DNA of 64,000 nt from Faecalibacterium sp. (GCA_022652735.1 JALCRP010000006.1:1-64000); one strand, 5' to 3'. Positions 25,222 through 35,868 are shown, counted from the first letter of the stretch. The notes: generated by a model from the letters alone, not told the origin. Program-made: numbers and translations.

Positions 25222-28200
25222 TTACCTGCCGCTGCGGCCGTTTTTCAAAAATCGGATTATTTTTTCGTACAGCACGGCAGGCTGGATAGGCTTCGGGATC
25301 AGCTCGTCAATGCCGGCCGCATAGGTATTCTCTTGATCCTCAGGGAAGGCATTTGCCGAAATCGAAAGTACCGGCGTCAGCGCGGCATCCCGGCGCGGCA
25401 AAGCGCGGATCGCGCGCGTCGCGGCAAGGCCATCCATCACGGGCATGCGAATGTCCATCAACACTACCGCATAATAACCTTCCGGCGAGGCCGCGTATGC
25501 TTCCAGCGCCGTTTTGCCGTTTTCGGCACAATCTACCAGCATCTTTTGCTTTTGCAGCAAAGCCTTGCCAATATCCAGATTGATGCGGTTATCATCTACC
25601 AGCAGGACATGCTTGCCGGCCAAAAGCGCCATATCCTCTTGGGGGAGGGCAAAGCTGTTTTCTGCCGAAGAATGCGGCGTGTGGCACAGCGCAAGCGTAA
25701 GCTCTACCGTAAAGGTAGTGCCCTTGCCGAGCACGCTCTCCACACGGATAGTGCCCTCCATACGGTCGATGATCCGCTTTGCAATCGCAAGCCCGATACC
25801 GGCGCCGGCTGTCTCTCCGTCCTCCTGCATATGCTCGCGGGTAAAAGGCTCGAACAAATGCTGCTGGAAATCTTCGGCCATGCCGATGCCGTTATCGGCA
25901 ACCACGGCGCAGATGCGCACCTGCTCCGGCGTGTACTCGATTTCCCGGATAGAAAAGCGGACGCAGCCGCCCTCGGGCGTAAATTTCACCGCATTGGACA
26001 ACAAATTAAAGAACACTTGCTGGAACCGCACCAAATCGACCATAACTTCCGCCTGCGTGCTTTTTCCTTCCAGATGTGCCCATTCCAGAGAAATATGCTT
26101 TTGCTCGCACTGTGGGCGAATCAAAAGCTCCAGCTGGGCAAGCAGCATCGGCAAACGGCAGGGCGTCTTTTTTAGCCGAATGCTCTCGCTCTGCAAGCCG
26201 GACATATCCAGCAGATCATTGATCTGGCGCAGCAAAAGCCCGCTGGAAGCCGCCACTTGCCGCATAGCCTTGCGCACAAATTCCTCGTCCTGTGCGCGGT
26301 CAGCGGTAAGTTCTGTCAGGCCGATGATTGCATTCATCGGGGTACGCATTTCGTGGCTGATGCTTGCGAGAAACTCCGTCTTCGCGCGGGAAGCCTCCTG
26401 CGCCTGCTGCAAAGCCCAGCGCAGCTGTTTTTGCTGGCGATCCTGCTGTTCCAGCAGCGTGGTAACATCCGTGCGCGCCAGAATAATCGCGGTATGGCTG
26501 GCGTCCAGATACAAAAAGCTCCATTGCTTACGGAAGTGTTTTTTGTCCTTTTCGACGGTAAATGAGACAGAATAGGCGTTTTCACTTTTCAAACAGGCGC
26601 AGATCGTTTCCATGCTGAAGGCCTGCTGTGCAGCCGTGCGCTCCTCGGCGGGAATAAAGGTGCGGACAAAGCTTTCGGACGCTGCCTGATACAGCATTTC
26701 CATCCCGCAGTGCATTTGCTCCTCAAAATCCGTATGGCGGTAGCAGTGCAAAAACCCTGTCTGCACATCCACCACGCCCAGTAGCTCGAAATGCAGCTCG
26801 GCAATTCGGTCGATCGTTGCCTGCATGGTTTTTTTCTCGTTTACATCGTAGGAATAAATAAATGCTTTGATGTCGCCGCTTTCCGGATCCTTAAAGGTTT
26901 TCAGGATGGTTCTGGCCCAAAAAGCCCGGCCTGTACTGTCTTTGCGGCGATACTCAAGTTCTTTGTAGTTTTTGCCCTCAGCAAAATCGTTGAGGATATT
27001 TTCGCGGTCGAGCAGCTTGTGCAACGCGGCGCGCTCCTTCGGAGAATCGCCGTGCGCAGCAATATTTTGCAGCACTTGCTCGCCGCTTTCTTCAGAATGC
27101 TTTGCATAGCGGTAGCCAAGCACGTCACAGCTTTCCACCTTTTTCCGGGTGAGATTGTAGCGCGCTTTTGCGATCATATTCTCGTCCTGCGCGGCTTCCA
27201 AATAGTGCATTTCTTCGCGGAAGCGGTGCAGCTCTGCGCTGCGCCGGCGCTGTTCTTCTTCCTCCGCGGCCTTCTTTTCGGTAATATCATTGCATATCCC
27301 GCAGAATTGAAGGTTGCCGTCCGGGGTTTCCATCGGGGCCGCCAAAAATTCGATCCAGCGGCACCCGCCCTCCTGCGGCAGGGTGCGGAAAATGCAGTGA
27401 AGCGGCTGCCTATGGCCGATCCCTTGCTGCAATGCGGCAGAGATCCTTGGCCGGTCTTCGGTGCAGGCATAGCGCTCGATGCAGGCCAGCACATCGTCGC
27501 TCACGTTTTCGTCCCGTAAATATTCCAGCAAGCTGCCCATGCCCTCGCTGTGGAACTTGCGCAGCAGGCGGCCGCCCTCCACGCCATACAGCGCCACGCC
27601 ACCGGGCAAATGCTGAATCAGCGTTTCCATCTGCATCTGGGCCGCCTTGATTTCGGTGACGTCATTATAGATGGTGAGGTAAATTTCCTGATTGCCGGGG
27701 TCTACAGTACGGCGCACAACGCCGTTCAGCCAGCGAATCTTGTCGTTGGAGAGAATGCGAACCTCAAACGCCTGCGGTTTATCCAAGGTGCGGGCATTTT
27801 TCCATGTTTTGGCCAAGCGTGCACGGTCCTCCGGCAGAACTTTAGTATAAAGCTCTACGCTTTGCGCCAGCGCGCTTTCGCCAAGCATCAGGCGCCCGGC
27901 GCGGTTCATAAAAGTAAAGTTCCAGTTGGCGTCCAGCTCGCTTACGCCGCAGGGCAGCAGATCATACAGCGTTTCAAGGTAGGCCGTCTGCCGCCGGCTA
28001 GCCGCCAGCGCGCCGGCCCAATCTTTGATGTTGGAACAAATCAAATACGCCATCTGGCTGCCGTCGGGCTGCACAAGCGAGATGCCCTCGCACAGCAGCC
28101 ACACATAGCGGCGCGTATTGCAGTTGAGGATGCGGCACTCAAATTTTGTGCTGTGGTTTTCCGAGAAAAGCTTTTCGAGCGCCGTATCCACAAGCGAGCC

Positions 28201-31200
28201 ATCGTCCGGATGCAAAAGGCCATGCACCTCGGCCGGGCTTGCGCCCGGCACGGCATCGCAAAGGCAGCCGATACTGTGGCAAAGCGTTTCATTTGCCGCA
28301 GCCATCGCCCACTTCCCTGCGCGGTAAGAAAGCGTGGCAATGCCCGTGGGCAGCGCCCGCAGCAGGCCTTCCACTTTGCCGTGCTGATCGGAAAGGGCCT
28401 CGGTGCGCCGTCTCTCCGTTTGCAATTCCTGTTCCAGTGCCTTGCGACGGTCGATGTCGACGATCACCACCACAAACCAGCTGCGGCCATTTTCATCCGT
28501 AACACGGTGGCCGGCATCGTACACCCATTTCAGCTCTCCGCTGCGCGTCTCGATGCGATACTCGCAGGTATCAAAATCGTCTTTGCAGATCTGTTCGCGG
28601 ATTTCGCGGCATACGCGGTCCCGATCAGCCTGATAAATCATATCCGGGAAACGGTTATGGAAACGCTGCAAAAATTCCTCGCGGGTATAGCCCAGCATCT
28701 CCAGCATATTATCCGACACATAGGAGAACTGCTGATCGTCCTCGGCAGAATATTTGAAAATGCCGCCCGGGATCAAATGGATCATAGCCGACGCTTCCTG
28801 TCGGCGCGTATCGGCGGCCTGCCGTATCCGTACCTGCTCCGAGACATCCATCAGCGCCATACAGCAAACAAGCCCGTCCGGCTTTTTCTCGTAGTGGCAA
28901 GCCACCCGCAGCCAAAAACGGCTTCCGTCTTTCCGGGTAACCTGCACACACGGCGCGCTGCTTGTCTGCGGCGTATTTTCGGCGGCGATGGCCGCCAGCT
29001 CCGGCGGGAAGCCGCAGCCATCCCCGTTGGCGGCGGCAAGCGCGTATTCCTTGTGCGTAAAGCCAAACATTTCGCAGGCGTGGTCGTTGGCAAACTGTGG
29101 CTGCTGGGGGCTGCTGCTGTGGTACACCAAAATACCGCCCGGCAGGCTGAGAAGCGTCTCGCGCAGGCCCGCCGCGCTTTTTTCGGCTGTGTGCCGCGCC
29201 CGTACCGCATCGTCGACATCCACAAGGGTGCCGATCGCGCGCAAAATCTTGCCTGCTTTATCGCGGACAAATTCGCCCGCCATCCGCGTCCAGCGGTAGC
29301 CGCCGCCCTGCACTTTTAAGCGCAGCTCGCATTCGGTATGCGGCGCGCCGGCACCCGCCATTTGGAAGAAAGCGGCCAGCTGCGGGCGATCCTCGGCATA
29401 AACGTTTTCTGGGTCTCCCTCATTTTTGCACAGCTTTTGCGGCGATTCCATCGCCAGCGCATATCGGCTGAACGATTCGGACGCATAAAAGCGACCGGTT
29501 TGGAAGTTCCATTCCAGCACGGCGCAGTCTGTATGCTCCACAATAATACGGTAACGCTCTTTTTCTTCCGTTTCCTCCCGCAGGATCGTGTTATCGGCTT
29601 GCAGGCGCTCCAGCTCTTTTTCCGGCCCGGCATCTGCATGAGGCAGCGCAAGGGCGCCCTGCTGCATTTTTTGCCGCAGGGCACAAAGGCTGCCGGCCAG
29701 CCGATATACCTTGTGCCCGGCCTGTGCGGCCGCCTGCCGAGGCAGGCCGTTTTGCCGCACAAGCTGCGCGGCATGCTTTTCATCGGTAATGTCACGGTTG
29801 CACAGCAGATAACAGGAGCCGCCCACATGCAGCAATGTGCTGGAAACCCAGCGTTCTTCTCCCTGCGCCGTGCGGCAACGATATTCCAAGGTGCCCGGCT
29901 TCTCGCCGGCTTTTGTAAAGTCCAAAAAGCTGACGAGTGCGGCGCGATCTTTTTCGGCGGCAAGGCCGGCCGCCGTCTCTTCCAGATAGCGCGCGATTGT
30001 AAGCGTCCGGCCGTCGCTTTCCGCGCCGCGCTCGGTGCGGACGATACAGCTGCCCTGCTCGGCATCCAGCTCATAGGTTGCATCATACGCGCCGAGCAGC
30101 GCCCGGCTAAAGCGGCCGCGGTCGGCACGTATTTGATCCGTAACATCGGTAAAGACGATTTGCACCACAACGCGGCCATCCGGCCCCGGCACCTTTTGCA
30201 TCAGCGTATGTACCCAGCGTACGCTGCCATCCGCGCGCAGGATGCGGTGGTCACAGCCAGTCCGCTTGCCCCCGGCAAAAATGTTGTGCAGGTTTTCTTC
30301 CATGAGGGCGCGGTCGTCCGGATGGACGCCGAAAAGCTGGCCGTGCTTTTGCACAGCCGCCAAATATTCCGCCTGCCCGGAAAAGCCGAAAAGACGCCAT
30401 GCAGCATCGTTCAGGCTTGCCAAATGCATGCGGCCCTTTTCGCGGTAAAGCTGCACGATGCCGCACGGAATCGTGCTGTAAAGCTGTTGTAAAAAGGTGC
30501 GTTGCCGCTCCAGCTCGGCGGCCTGACGCGCAGTCAGCTTTTCGCTTTCCACCTTTGCCTGAATGTCCATCAGGATCGCGCTGGCATATACGGTGTCTCC
30601 CGCGTCATGGCGGGAAATACTGCCGGTAATGCTCACCCAGCGCTGGCTGCCGTCCTTGCAGGGGTGGCGGTAGCGCGCGGTCAGCAGGGCAAGCTTGCCG
30701 GATACTACCTGCTCGATTTCGCAGCGCATACGTTCCCGGTCCTCAGGGCAGATGGCCTGCAGGGCATCTGCCGCAAACAGGCGGGCATATTCCTCCCGCG
30801 TATAGCCGAACATTTTAGCCGCTATATCATTGAAGTAGACTGTGGAGATGGCTTCTCCGTGAATTTCAAAGCTGTAAACGGCGCCCGGAAGATTGCGCAT
30901 TACATCAGAGAGCCGATGCGAAAGCTGCTCGTTATGGCGCAGCAGGTTCATGCGCATGGAAATATCGTCGATGGCCATATACAGCAGCTCGCCCGTAGCC
31001 TGCTTGGCCAAAAAGCGCGCGCGTACCCGAAGCCAGCGCTCGCCCTCGCCTTCATGCCGGGGCCGTGTGCTGACTTCGCAGGCCGCCTCCTGCCCGCTTC
31101 GGATCGCCTTCTTCACCATATCAAGAAAAGGCGCATGGCATTCCCACGGCAGCATGTCCAACAGGCTATCGCGGCCTTTTTCGTAATCCTCATAGGAAAG

Positions 31201-33084
31201 ATGCAGAATCTCCAAGAACTTGTCATTTACGCGCAGCGTATGTACTTCGCCGTTTTCATATTCCGCAATCGCCGCGCCGCCCACAAAGCTGTTGAACAGC
31301 AGCGTCGACTGCGTGGTCGCGCTGAGAAAATCCGTCGAGCCGCCGATGCCCGTAGAAAAGCGCAGGTCAGGCCCGGCCAGCGCCGCCCTTTGCAGCAAGG
31401 TACGGTAGCTTTCTTCGTCCATCGGTTTGGCGAACAAATACCCCTGCATATACAAGCAACCGATACTTTTCAGGTAATTTGCCTGCTGCAAAGTTTCTAC
31501 GCCCTCGGCGATTACCGGCAGGCCAATGCCGTGCGCCATGTGTACAACCGCGCTGAGGATGCTGCCGCCACGGGCCTGCTCATTGGAGCTGGAAAGAAAC
31601 CGCATATCCAGCTTGAGCGTATCGACCGCGACATCTTTAAGCATATTAAGCGAGGAATAGCCGCTGCCGAAATCGTCCATTTCCACATGGAAGCCATATC
31701 CCTGCAGCTGATGCACAACGCGCACGAGCTGCTCGGGGTTTTCCATATAAGCCGATTCCGTGATTTCAAGATGCAGCAGCTCCGGCGGGAGATGATACTC
31801 CTCCAGCAGCTTTTGCAGGTTGCCGCAAAGGCTGGCGTGGTAAATATCCTGCCGCGAGATATTGACGGACACCGGCACAGGCCGGATTCCCGCATCCAGC
31901 CAAGCGCGCAGGCAGATGCAGGCCTGCCGCCAGACATATTGATCCAGCGCGCTGATAAAGCCGTTTTCCTCAAAAAGCGGAATAAAACGCCCCGGCGGGA
32001 TCAAGCCCTTGCGCGGGTGGTTCCAGCGCACAAGCGCTTCCGCGCCGGAAAGGGCATGCTCCGCATAGTTATACTGCGGCTGAAAATATACCACAAACTG
32101 CCCCGCCGTAAGGGCGGTACGCGCTTCGTTGCTGATCTCCTGCTCTTCCAGCAGGTTTTGGCGCATTGCTTCGTCGTACCAGCCGCAGCGAGCCTGCGCA
32201 CTGTTTTTGACAGAGCGCAGCGCCAGCATCGCGCGGTCGCACATCAGGGCCGCATCCAAGGTGCGGTCTGTAATTTCATAAACGCCGGCGCGCGTCACAA
32301 ACTCAAAATCCGGGTAAAGCTTTGCCATGTGGGCATCCAGCTGCTCCAGCAACCGATTCGGCTCAAAAGTATCCATCCTGCGCAGCGTTACAAAGCAATC
32401 GGCATGCCAGTGCCCCGCGATCATCACGCCCTGCGCCGGCAAGGCCTCGGTACGGTACACGCGCCCGATTTCAGCCAGCAGCGCATCGCCCGCGGCCATG
32501 CCGTAAATTTCGTTAAAGGCGCGGAAGTGGTCAATATCCCAGCGAAGGATCGCATAGCGGCCCGCAGGGTCTTTTTCCAGCAGCTGCGCCACGTGGCGAC
32601 AAAAAGCGAGCTTATTGTAAAGCCCCGTTTTTTCGTCCGTTTCCATCCGGCGGATTTGCTGCTCGAACATACGGCTGCGCTCAGCAAGATGCTCGGAATC
32701 CATGCGGCGCAGAATATTATTCACGCGATGCTGAATGATCCGGGCCTGATAGGGCTTTGTGATGACATCGGCGGCGCCGTAATCCAGTGCGCGGATCTGC
32801 GTCTCTGCATCTCCGCTGGCCGTCGCCACAATGACCGGGATGCGGCACAGGTTGCTGTCTGCCATCATGGCCTGCAGCACATGATAGCCGTCCATCCGCG
32901 GCATCACGATGTCCAGCAGCACAATATCCACTTTAGCAAGGGTATGCAGCAGCTCCATCGCTTCGGCGCCATCGCGCGCCTCGGCAATTTGATACAGCGA
33001 GCCCAAGATTTTTTTCAGTAAAGTACGGTTCACGCCGGCGTCATCTACAAGCAGAATCGTTTTTTGATTTTCCGCAGATTTCAT
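25222..33084 (-). CDS. Giant REC-GGDEF*-EAL-(PAS)n-HisKA-HATPase-REC hybrid signalling protein
   Basis: About 2620 residues. Order: receiver 8-125 (phospho-Asp in LLDIVMP, ~56); GGDEF fold 150-310 with the motif replaced by GHWHADCF (~228), so cyclase-dead; EAL 325-565 with key residues kept (EALVRWNHP, NISRQD, LEITES, MDDFGSGYSS, AEGVET), so an active c-di-GMP phosphodiesterase is predicted; about 12 PAS-type units of ~130 residues from 600 to 2200; histidine kinase with SISHEMRTP (His ~2244), SNAVKFTP and DNGIGM; C-terminal receiver 2491-2620 (MDIRMP). No membrane helix seen, so probably cytosolic. ATG 33084 follows GAGGGCTTAAGA; a longer frame to 33132 is less likely. Promoter at 33220-33248. 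No HPt domain inside; a REC-HPt protein lies at 56103. Confidence 0.95.
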   Translation of the reverse strand: MKSAENQKTILLVDDAGVNRTLLKKILGSLYQIAEARDGAEAMELLHTLAKVDIVLLDIVMPRMDGYHVLQAMMADSNLCRIPVIVATASGDAETQIRALDYGAADVITKPYQARIIQHRVNNILRRMDSEHLAERSRMFEQQIRRMETDEKTGLYNKLAFCRHVAQLLEKDPAGRYAILRWDIDHFRAFNEIYGMAAGDALLAEIGRVYRTEALPAQGVMIAGHWHADCFVTLRRMDTFEPNRLLEQLDAHMAKLYPDFEFVTRAGVYEITDRTLDAALMCDRAMLALRSVKNSAQARCGWYDEAMRQNLLEEQEISNEARTALTAGQFVVYFQPQYNYAEHALSGAEALVRWNHPRKGLIPPGRFIPLFEENGFISALDQYVWRQACICLRAWLDAGIRPVPVSVNISRQDIYHASLCGNLQKLLEEYHLPPELLHLEITESAYMENPEQLVRVVHQLQGYGFHVEMDDFGSGYSSLNMLKDVAVDTLKLDMRFLSSSNEQARGGSILSAVVHMAHGIGLPVIAEGVETLQQANYLKSIGCLYMQGYLFAKPMDEESYRTLLQRAALAGPDLRFSTGIGGSTDFLSATTQSTLLFNSFVGGAAIAEYENGEVHTLRVNDKFLEILHLSYEDYEKGRDSLLDMLPWECHAPFLDMVKKAIRSGQEAACEVSTRPRHEGEGERWLRVRARFLAKQATGELLYMAIDDISMRMNLLRHNEQLSHRLSDVMRNLPGAVYSFEIHGEAISTVYFNDIAAKMFGYTREEYARLFAADALQAICPEDRERMRCEIEQVVSGKLALLTARYRHPCKDGSQRWVSITGSISRHDAGDTVYASAILMDIQAKVESEKLTARQAAELERQRTFLQQLYSTIPCGIVQLYREKGRMHLASLNDAAWRLFGFSGQAEYLAAVQKHGQLFGVHPDDRALMEENLHNIFAGGKRTGCDHRILRADGSVRWVHTLMQKVPGPDGRVVVQIVFTDVTDQIRADRGRFSRALLGAYDATYELDAEQGSCIVRTERGAESDGRTLTIARYLEETAAGLAAEKDRAALVSFLDFTKAGEKPGTLEYRCRTAQGEERWVSSTLLHVGGSCYLLCNRDITDEKHAAQLVRQNGLPRQAAAQAGHKVYRLAGSLCALRQKMQQGALALPHADAGPEKELERLQADNTILREETEEKERYRIIVEHTDCAVLEWNFQTGRFYASESFSRYALAMESPQKLCKNEGDPENVYAEDRPQLAAFFQMAGAGAPHTECELRLKVQGGGYRWTRMAGEFVRDKAGKILRAIGTLVDVDDAVRARHTAEKSAAGLRETLLSLPGGILVYHSSSPQQPQFANDHACEMFGFTHKEYALAAANGDGCGFPPELAAIAAENTPQTSSAPCVQVTRKDGSRFWLRVACHYEKKPDGLVCCMALMDVSEQVRIRQAADTRRQEASAMIHLIPGGIFKYSAEDDQQFSYVSDNMLEMLGYTREEFLQRFHNRFPDMIYQADRDRVCREIREQICKDDFDTCEYRIETRSGELKWVYDAGHRVTDENGRSWFVVVIVDIDRRKALEQELQTERRRTEALSDQHGKVEGLLRALPTGIATLSYRAGKWAMAAANETLCHSIGCLCDAVPGASPAEVHGLLHPDDGSLVDTALEKLFSENHSTKFECRILNCNTRRYVWLLCEGISLVQPDGSQMAYLICSNIKDWAGALAASRRQTAYLETLYDLLPCGVSELDANWNFTFMNRAGRLMLGESALAQSVELYTKVLPEDRARLAKTWKNARTLDKPQAFEVRILSNDKIRWLNGVVRRTVDPGNQEIYLTIYNDVTEIKAAQMQMETLIQHLPGGVALYGVEGGRLLRKFHSEGMGSLLEYLRDENVSDDVLACIERYACTEDRPRISAALQQGIGHRQPLHCIFRTLPQEGGCRWIEFLAAPMETPDGNLQFCGICNDITEKKAAEEEEQRRRSAELHRFREEMHYLEAAQDENMIAKARYNLTRKKVESCDVLGYRYAKHSEESGEQVLQNIAAHGDSPKERAALHKLLDRENILNDFAEGKNYKELEYRRKDSTGRAFWARTILKTFKDPESGDIKAFIYSYDVNEKKTMQATIDRIAELHFELLGVVDVQTGFLHCYRHTDFEEQMHCGMEMLYQAASESFVRTFIPAEERTAAQQAFSMETICACLKSENAYSVSFTVEKDKKHFRKQWSFLYLDASHTAIILARTDVTTLLEQQDRQQKQLRWALQQAQEASRAKTEFLASISHEMRTPMNAIIGLTELTADRAQDEEFVRKAMRQVAASSGLLLRQINDLLDMSGLQSESIRLKKTPCRLPMLLAQLELLIRPQCEQKHISLEWAHLEGKSTQAEVMVDLVRFQQVFFNLLSNAVKFTPEGGCVRFSIREIEYTPEQVRICAVVADNGIGMAEDFQQHLFEPFTREHMQEDGETAGAGIGLAIAKRIIDRMEGTIRVESVLGKGTTFTVELTLALCHTPHSSAENSFALPQEDMALLAGKHVLLVDDNRINLDIGKALLQKQKMLVDCAENGKTALEAYAASPEGYYAVVLMDIRMPVMDGLAATRAIRALPRRDAALTPVLSISANAFPEDQENTYAAGIDELIPKPIQPAVLYEKIIRFLKNGRSGR

Positions 33085-33219
33085 TCTTAAGCCCTCACAG
33101 CCGCAAATGCCATAATGGATTCGGCAGCACACAAGGCCAAGGGCCGGTGCGCCTTTTGGGGAAATTCATCCGAAAACGCATCTTTTTGAAGTGCTATGGA
33201 TTGCATCCCAGACAATTTT

Positions 33220-33248
33220 ACTATAGCACATTTCCGGCGTGTTTTCAG
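33220..33248 (-). promoter_or_regulatory. Promoter of the giant signalling gene
   Basis: Minus-strand CTGAAA (33248-33243), 17 bp, TATAGT (33225-33220). It implies a ~130-nt untranslated leader in which no known riboswitch pattern is recognised. Confidence 0.65.
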
Positions 33249-33310
33249 CATTTTTTAACACGATTCACAGTTTTTTTCGTTCTCTTTGGCACATTTTGAG
33301 AGAATACGGG

Positions 33311-33348
33311 CAAAAGGCAGGCCGCCGGAAATTTTCCGGCGGCCTGCC
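33311..33348 (-). terminator. Terminator after the MATE gene
   Basis: GGCAGGCCGCCGG/CCGGCGGCCTGCC, 13-bp stem, followed by TTTTG on the minus strand. Confidence 0.9.
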
Positions 33349-33357
33349 CGATTTGTA

Positions 33358-34713
33358 TCAGCTGCTCTGCGTTAAATTCCGTGCCCATTTCCCGCGCACA
33401 AAAACCACGGCGGAAACGGCAAAACGGACGCATTCCTCCAGCGAAAGCAGCCAGTATGTCCACCAGATGGGCAGCCCGAGCCAAAGCCCGGCGGCCAGCC
33501 CGACAGGCACGCCAATGCCCCAAGTGCCCAGCATATCAATCGCCATTGCATATCCGGTTTTGCCGCCGCTGCGCAGGACGCCACCCTCCAAAATCATGTT
33601 CCCCACCTTGAAAGGTGCCACCGCTGCATAGGCGTACAGAACGTACACCGTCATCTGCCGCACGGTATCCTCTACGCGGAACATCCGCACATAAAGGGGC
33701 GCCAAAAGCACAATCCCTACCGAAAGCAGCGCCGCGCCGGCCAGCCCCAGCCGTACAAAACGCCGTGCATCGCGAAATGCCTCATCGGTTTTGCCTTCGC
33801 CAAGCTTTTGCCCTGTCAGGATGCCGGCCGCCGAAGAAAGGCCCGTCAGCGCGCCGATCATCAAAGACTGAATCGGGTTTGTCAGCGTGATAGCGGCGCA
33901 GGGCTGTGTGCCCATGCGCCCGTAGATCACGGCATACACGTTTTCGCCAAGGCTCCACAAAAACTCGCACCCGAGGATCGGCAGCAGAATTTCCGCCGTT
34001 TTCCGGGCAAACGCGCGGCTGATTGGGCCGGGGCGCAGCGAGCCGCGCGTATCCTTGGGCAGGCTGCCCGCCGCAAGGCATACAAGGCAGCCGCATTCCA
34101 GGCAGCGGGCCGCGGTTGTGGCAAGGGCCGCCCCGGCCACGCCCATCGCCGGAAATCCTCCGTGGCCAAAAATAAGCAGATAGTTCAGCCCGGTATTGGC
34201 CGCCGCCGAGGCAAGGCTGGCATACAGCGGCGCTTTCGCGTTGCCCTTGCAGCGCAGCAATGTAGAAAGCAGATCTGTTAAAGCCAACGGCAAAAAGCCC
34301 GGCGCCAGCATGCGCAGATACTGCGCGGCGGCCGCCGATGTTGCCGCATCCTGCGAATACAGCCGCATTACAGGCCCGGCGAAAAACCAACCCGCCGCGG
34401 CAAAGCCCACGGCCAAAACGCCGCACAGGCCCAGATGCAGCCAAAAGCTGCGCCGGACGCCCTCGGCATCCTGCTTTCCCGCATACTGGGCGATCAAAAT
34501 GCCGGCGCCCGTCGCCACTGCGGCCGCCATCACGGCATAAATACCGGCAAATTTTCCGCCGAGGCCAATGCCCGCCACGCTAACCGTGCCAAGCTGGCCC
34601 GTCATGCATTGATCGACCACGCTGAACGATGCCTGTAACAGGCTTTGCAGCGTGATCGGCAGCGCGATGCCTGCCATATTATGAAAAAACGCTTTGTTTT
34701 GTACCGAATGCAT
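33358..34713 (-). CDS. MATE-family multidrug/cation antiporter
   Basis: 451 residues, about 12 membrane helices in two MATE halves. Family features: ALPITLQSLLQASFSVVDQC at the N-terminus, the conserved TGQLGTVSVAGIGLGGK loop, and a matching second half. Exports cationic compounds using Na+ or H+. ATG 34713 follows GTGGGAGGAATCG. Between the giant signalling gene and the LacI regulator, same strand, with its own terminator; regulation by the LacI protein is possible but not shown. Confidence 0.92.
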   Translation of the reverse strand: MHSVQNKAFFHNMAGIALPITLQSLLQASFSVVDQCMTGQLGTVSVAGIGLGGKFAGIYAVMAAAVATGAGILIAQYAGKQDAEGVRRSFWLHLGLCGVLAVGFAAAGWFFAGPVMRLYSQDAATSAAAAQYLRMLAPGFLPLALTDLLSTLLRCKGNAKAPLYASLASAAANTGLNYLLIFGHGGFPAMGVAGAALATTAARCLECGCLVCLAAGSLPKDTRGSLRPGPISRAFARKTAEILLPILGCEFLWSLGENVYAVIYGRMGTQPCAAITLTNPIQSLMIGALTGLSSAAGILTGQKLGEGKTDEAFRDARRFVRLGLAGAALLSVGIVLLAPLYVRMFRVEDTVRQMTVYVLYAYAAVAPFKVGNMILEGGVLRSGGKTGYAMAIDMLGTWGIGVPVGLAAGLWLGLPIWWTYWLLSLEECVRFAVSAVVFVRGKWARNLTQSS

Positions 34714-34833
34714 TTTCGATTCCTCCCACGCCTTCAAACACAGCTTTTTCTTTATTTCAAGATAAGGCGAAATCGCCTTGTGCGCAAGAGGTTAATCGCG
34801 TAACCCATCCCAAAAACGCAGCGCGCATTTTGG

Positions 34834-35868
34834 CTACTTTTGTGCAGGGTTGCCGCGAAGCGGGGCGGTGCTGCTGCCGATTTGCAGGCCAACCGGAAGC
34901 AGGCTTGTGCCGTACTGCGCCGTACCGGCCTTTTCCTGCCGAAGCAGCGCCAGCGCAAGATGGGCCCGCACCCCGCCGTCCTGCCGGATTGTCGTCAGCG
35001 CCGGGCGCACTACCGCGCTTTCCGGGATGCCATCAAAGCCCGCGACGGAAATTTGCTGCGGAACCTGCACCCCATGATCTGTCAGGAAATTCATCAGCTC
35101 AATGGCATAAGCGTCCGACGCGGCAAACACGGCCGTATACTGCAGGATGCTTGGCAGGTTCGCCTCATAATAGGCCAGCCGCGCGGCGCGGCGGAGAGGA
35201 ATCTCAGCGTGTTCCGGCGCGGCACACCCCGCTTTTTGCAGGGCCGCGCAAAGCCCACAGTAGCGCTGATGGTCCATGCAAATATCGTTATCCGCCAAAA
35301 ACAGGATTTTGCGGTGGCCAAGCTTCCACAGATACTCGCCCATCTGATACCCGCCGGAAAAATCGTCGACGGAAAGATTGCAGTAATTTTCCACCCGCGC
35401 AGCATACCCGTCATATACCACAAACGGGATATGCATCTTGGCCCGCAGCATTTCGTAATCCTCGCCGCAAAAGCCCAGCACAATCATTCCTTCCATATTC
35501 CACATCGAGCCGAAGCGCACGATCTCGGCCGGGTCCGGCGTACATTTTACCATCATGAAACAATGCTGTGCCGTGATCTCGCGTTCAAGACAATCCAGCG
35601 ATTCGGAAATGAAAGGGTCCTGCAAAACATGATGTTCGTATTTATCATGGCGGTTGATTGCAACGCCGATGATCTTGGAAGCGTTCTGCGCCAGCAGGAT
35701 GCCGGCCATGCTGGGGATATACTGCCGCTTTTCCAGCAGCATTTCCACGCGGCGCACGGTTTCGGCAGAAATCTTTTGGGTTTTCCCGTGGATTACGTTG
35801 GAGACGGTTGCCGTGCTTACGCCCAGCTCCTCGGCAATGTCTGCGATTCTGACACGTTCCTGTTCCAT
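34834..35868 (-). CDS. LacI-family transcriptional regulator
   Basis: 344 residues. HTH at the N-terminus (RIADIAEELGVSTATVSNVI) followed by a periplasmic-binding-like sensor domain: GYQMGEYLWKLGHRKILFLA, AVFAASDAYAIELMNFL and SVAGFDGIPES. Sugar effector unknown. Start 35868 is placed at MEQERVR, the usual LacI beginning. Divergent from the phosphofructokinase gene, whose leader holds a perfect palindrome that could be its operator. Confidence 0.92.
   Translation of the reverse strand: MEQERVRIADIAEELGVSTATVSNVIHGKTQKISAETVRRVEMLLEKRQYIPSMAGILLAQNASKIIGVAINRHDKYEHHVLQDPFISESLDCLEREITAQHCFMMVKCTPDPAEIVRFGSMWNMEGMIVLGFCGEDYEMLRAKMHIPFVVYDGYAARVENYCNLSVDDFSGGYQMGEYLWKLGHRKILFLADNDICMDHQRYCGLCAALQKAGCAAPEHAEIPLRRAARLAYYEANLPSILQYTAVFAASDAYAIELMNFLTDHGVQVPQQISVAGFDGIPESAVVRPALTTIRQDGGVRAHLALALLRQEKAGTAQYGTSLLPVGLQIGSSTAPLRGNPAQK

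Noticed and set aside
30502..33021. 839-codon open frame on the plus strand opposite the giant signalling gene
   Set aside because: It mirrors a GC-rich gene with clear domains on the other strand, has no ribosome site and resembles no protein family.
33085..33219. c-di-GMP riboswitch in the leader of the giant EAL-containing gene
   Set aside because: I looked for the conserved GEMM core blocks in this leader and did not find them.
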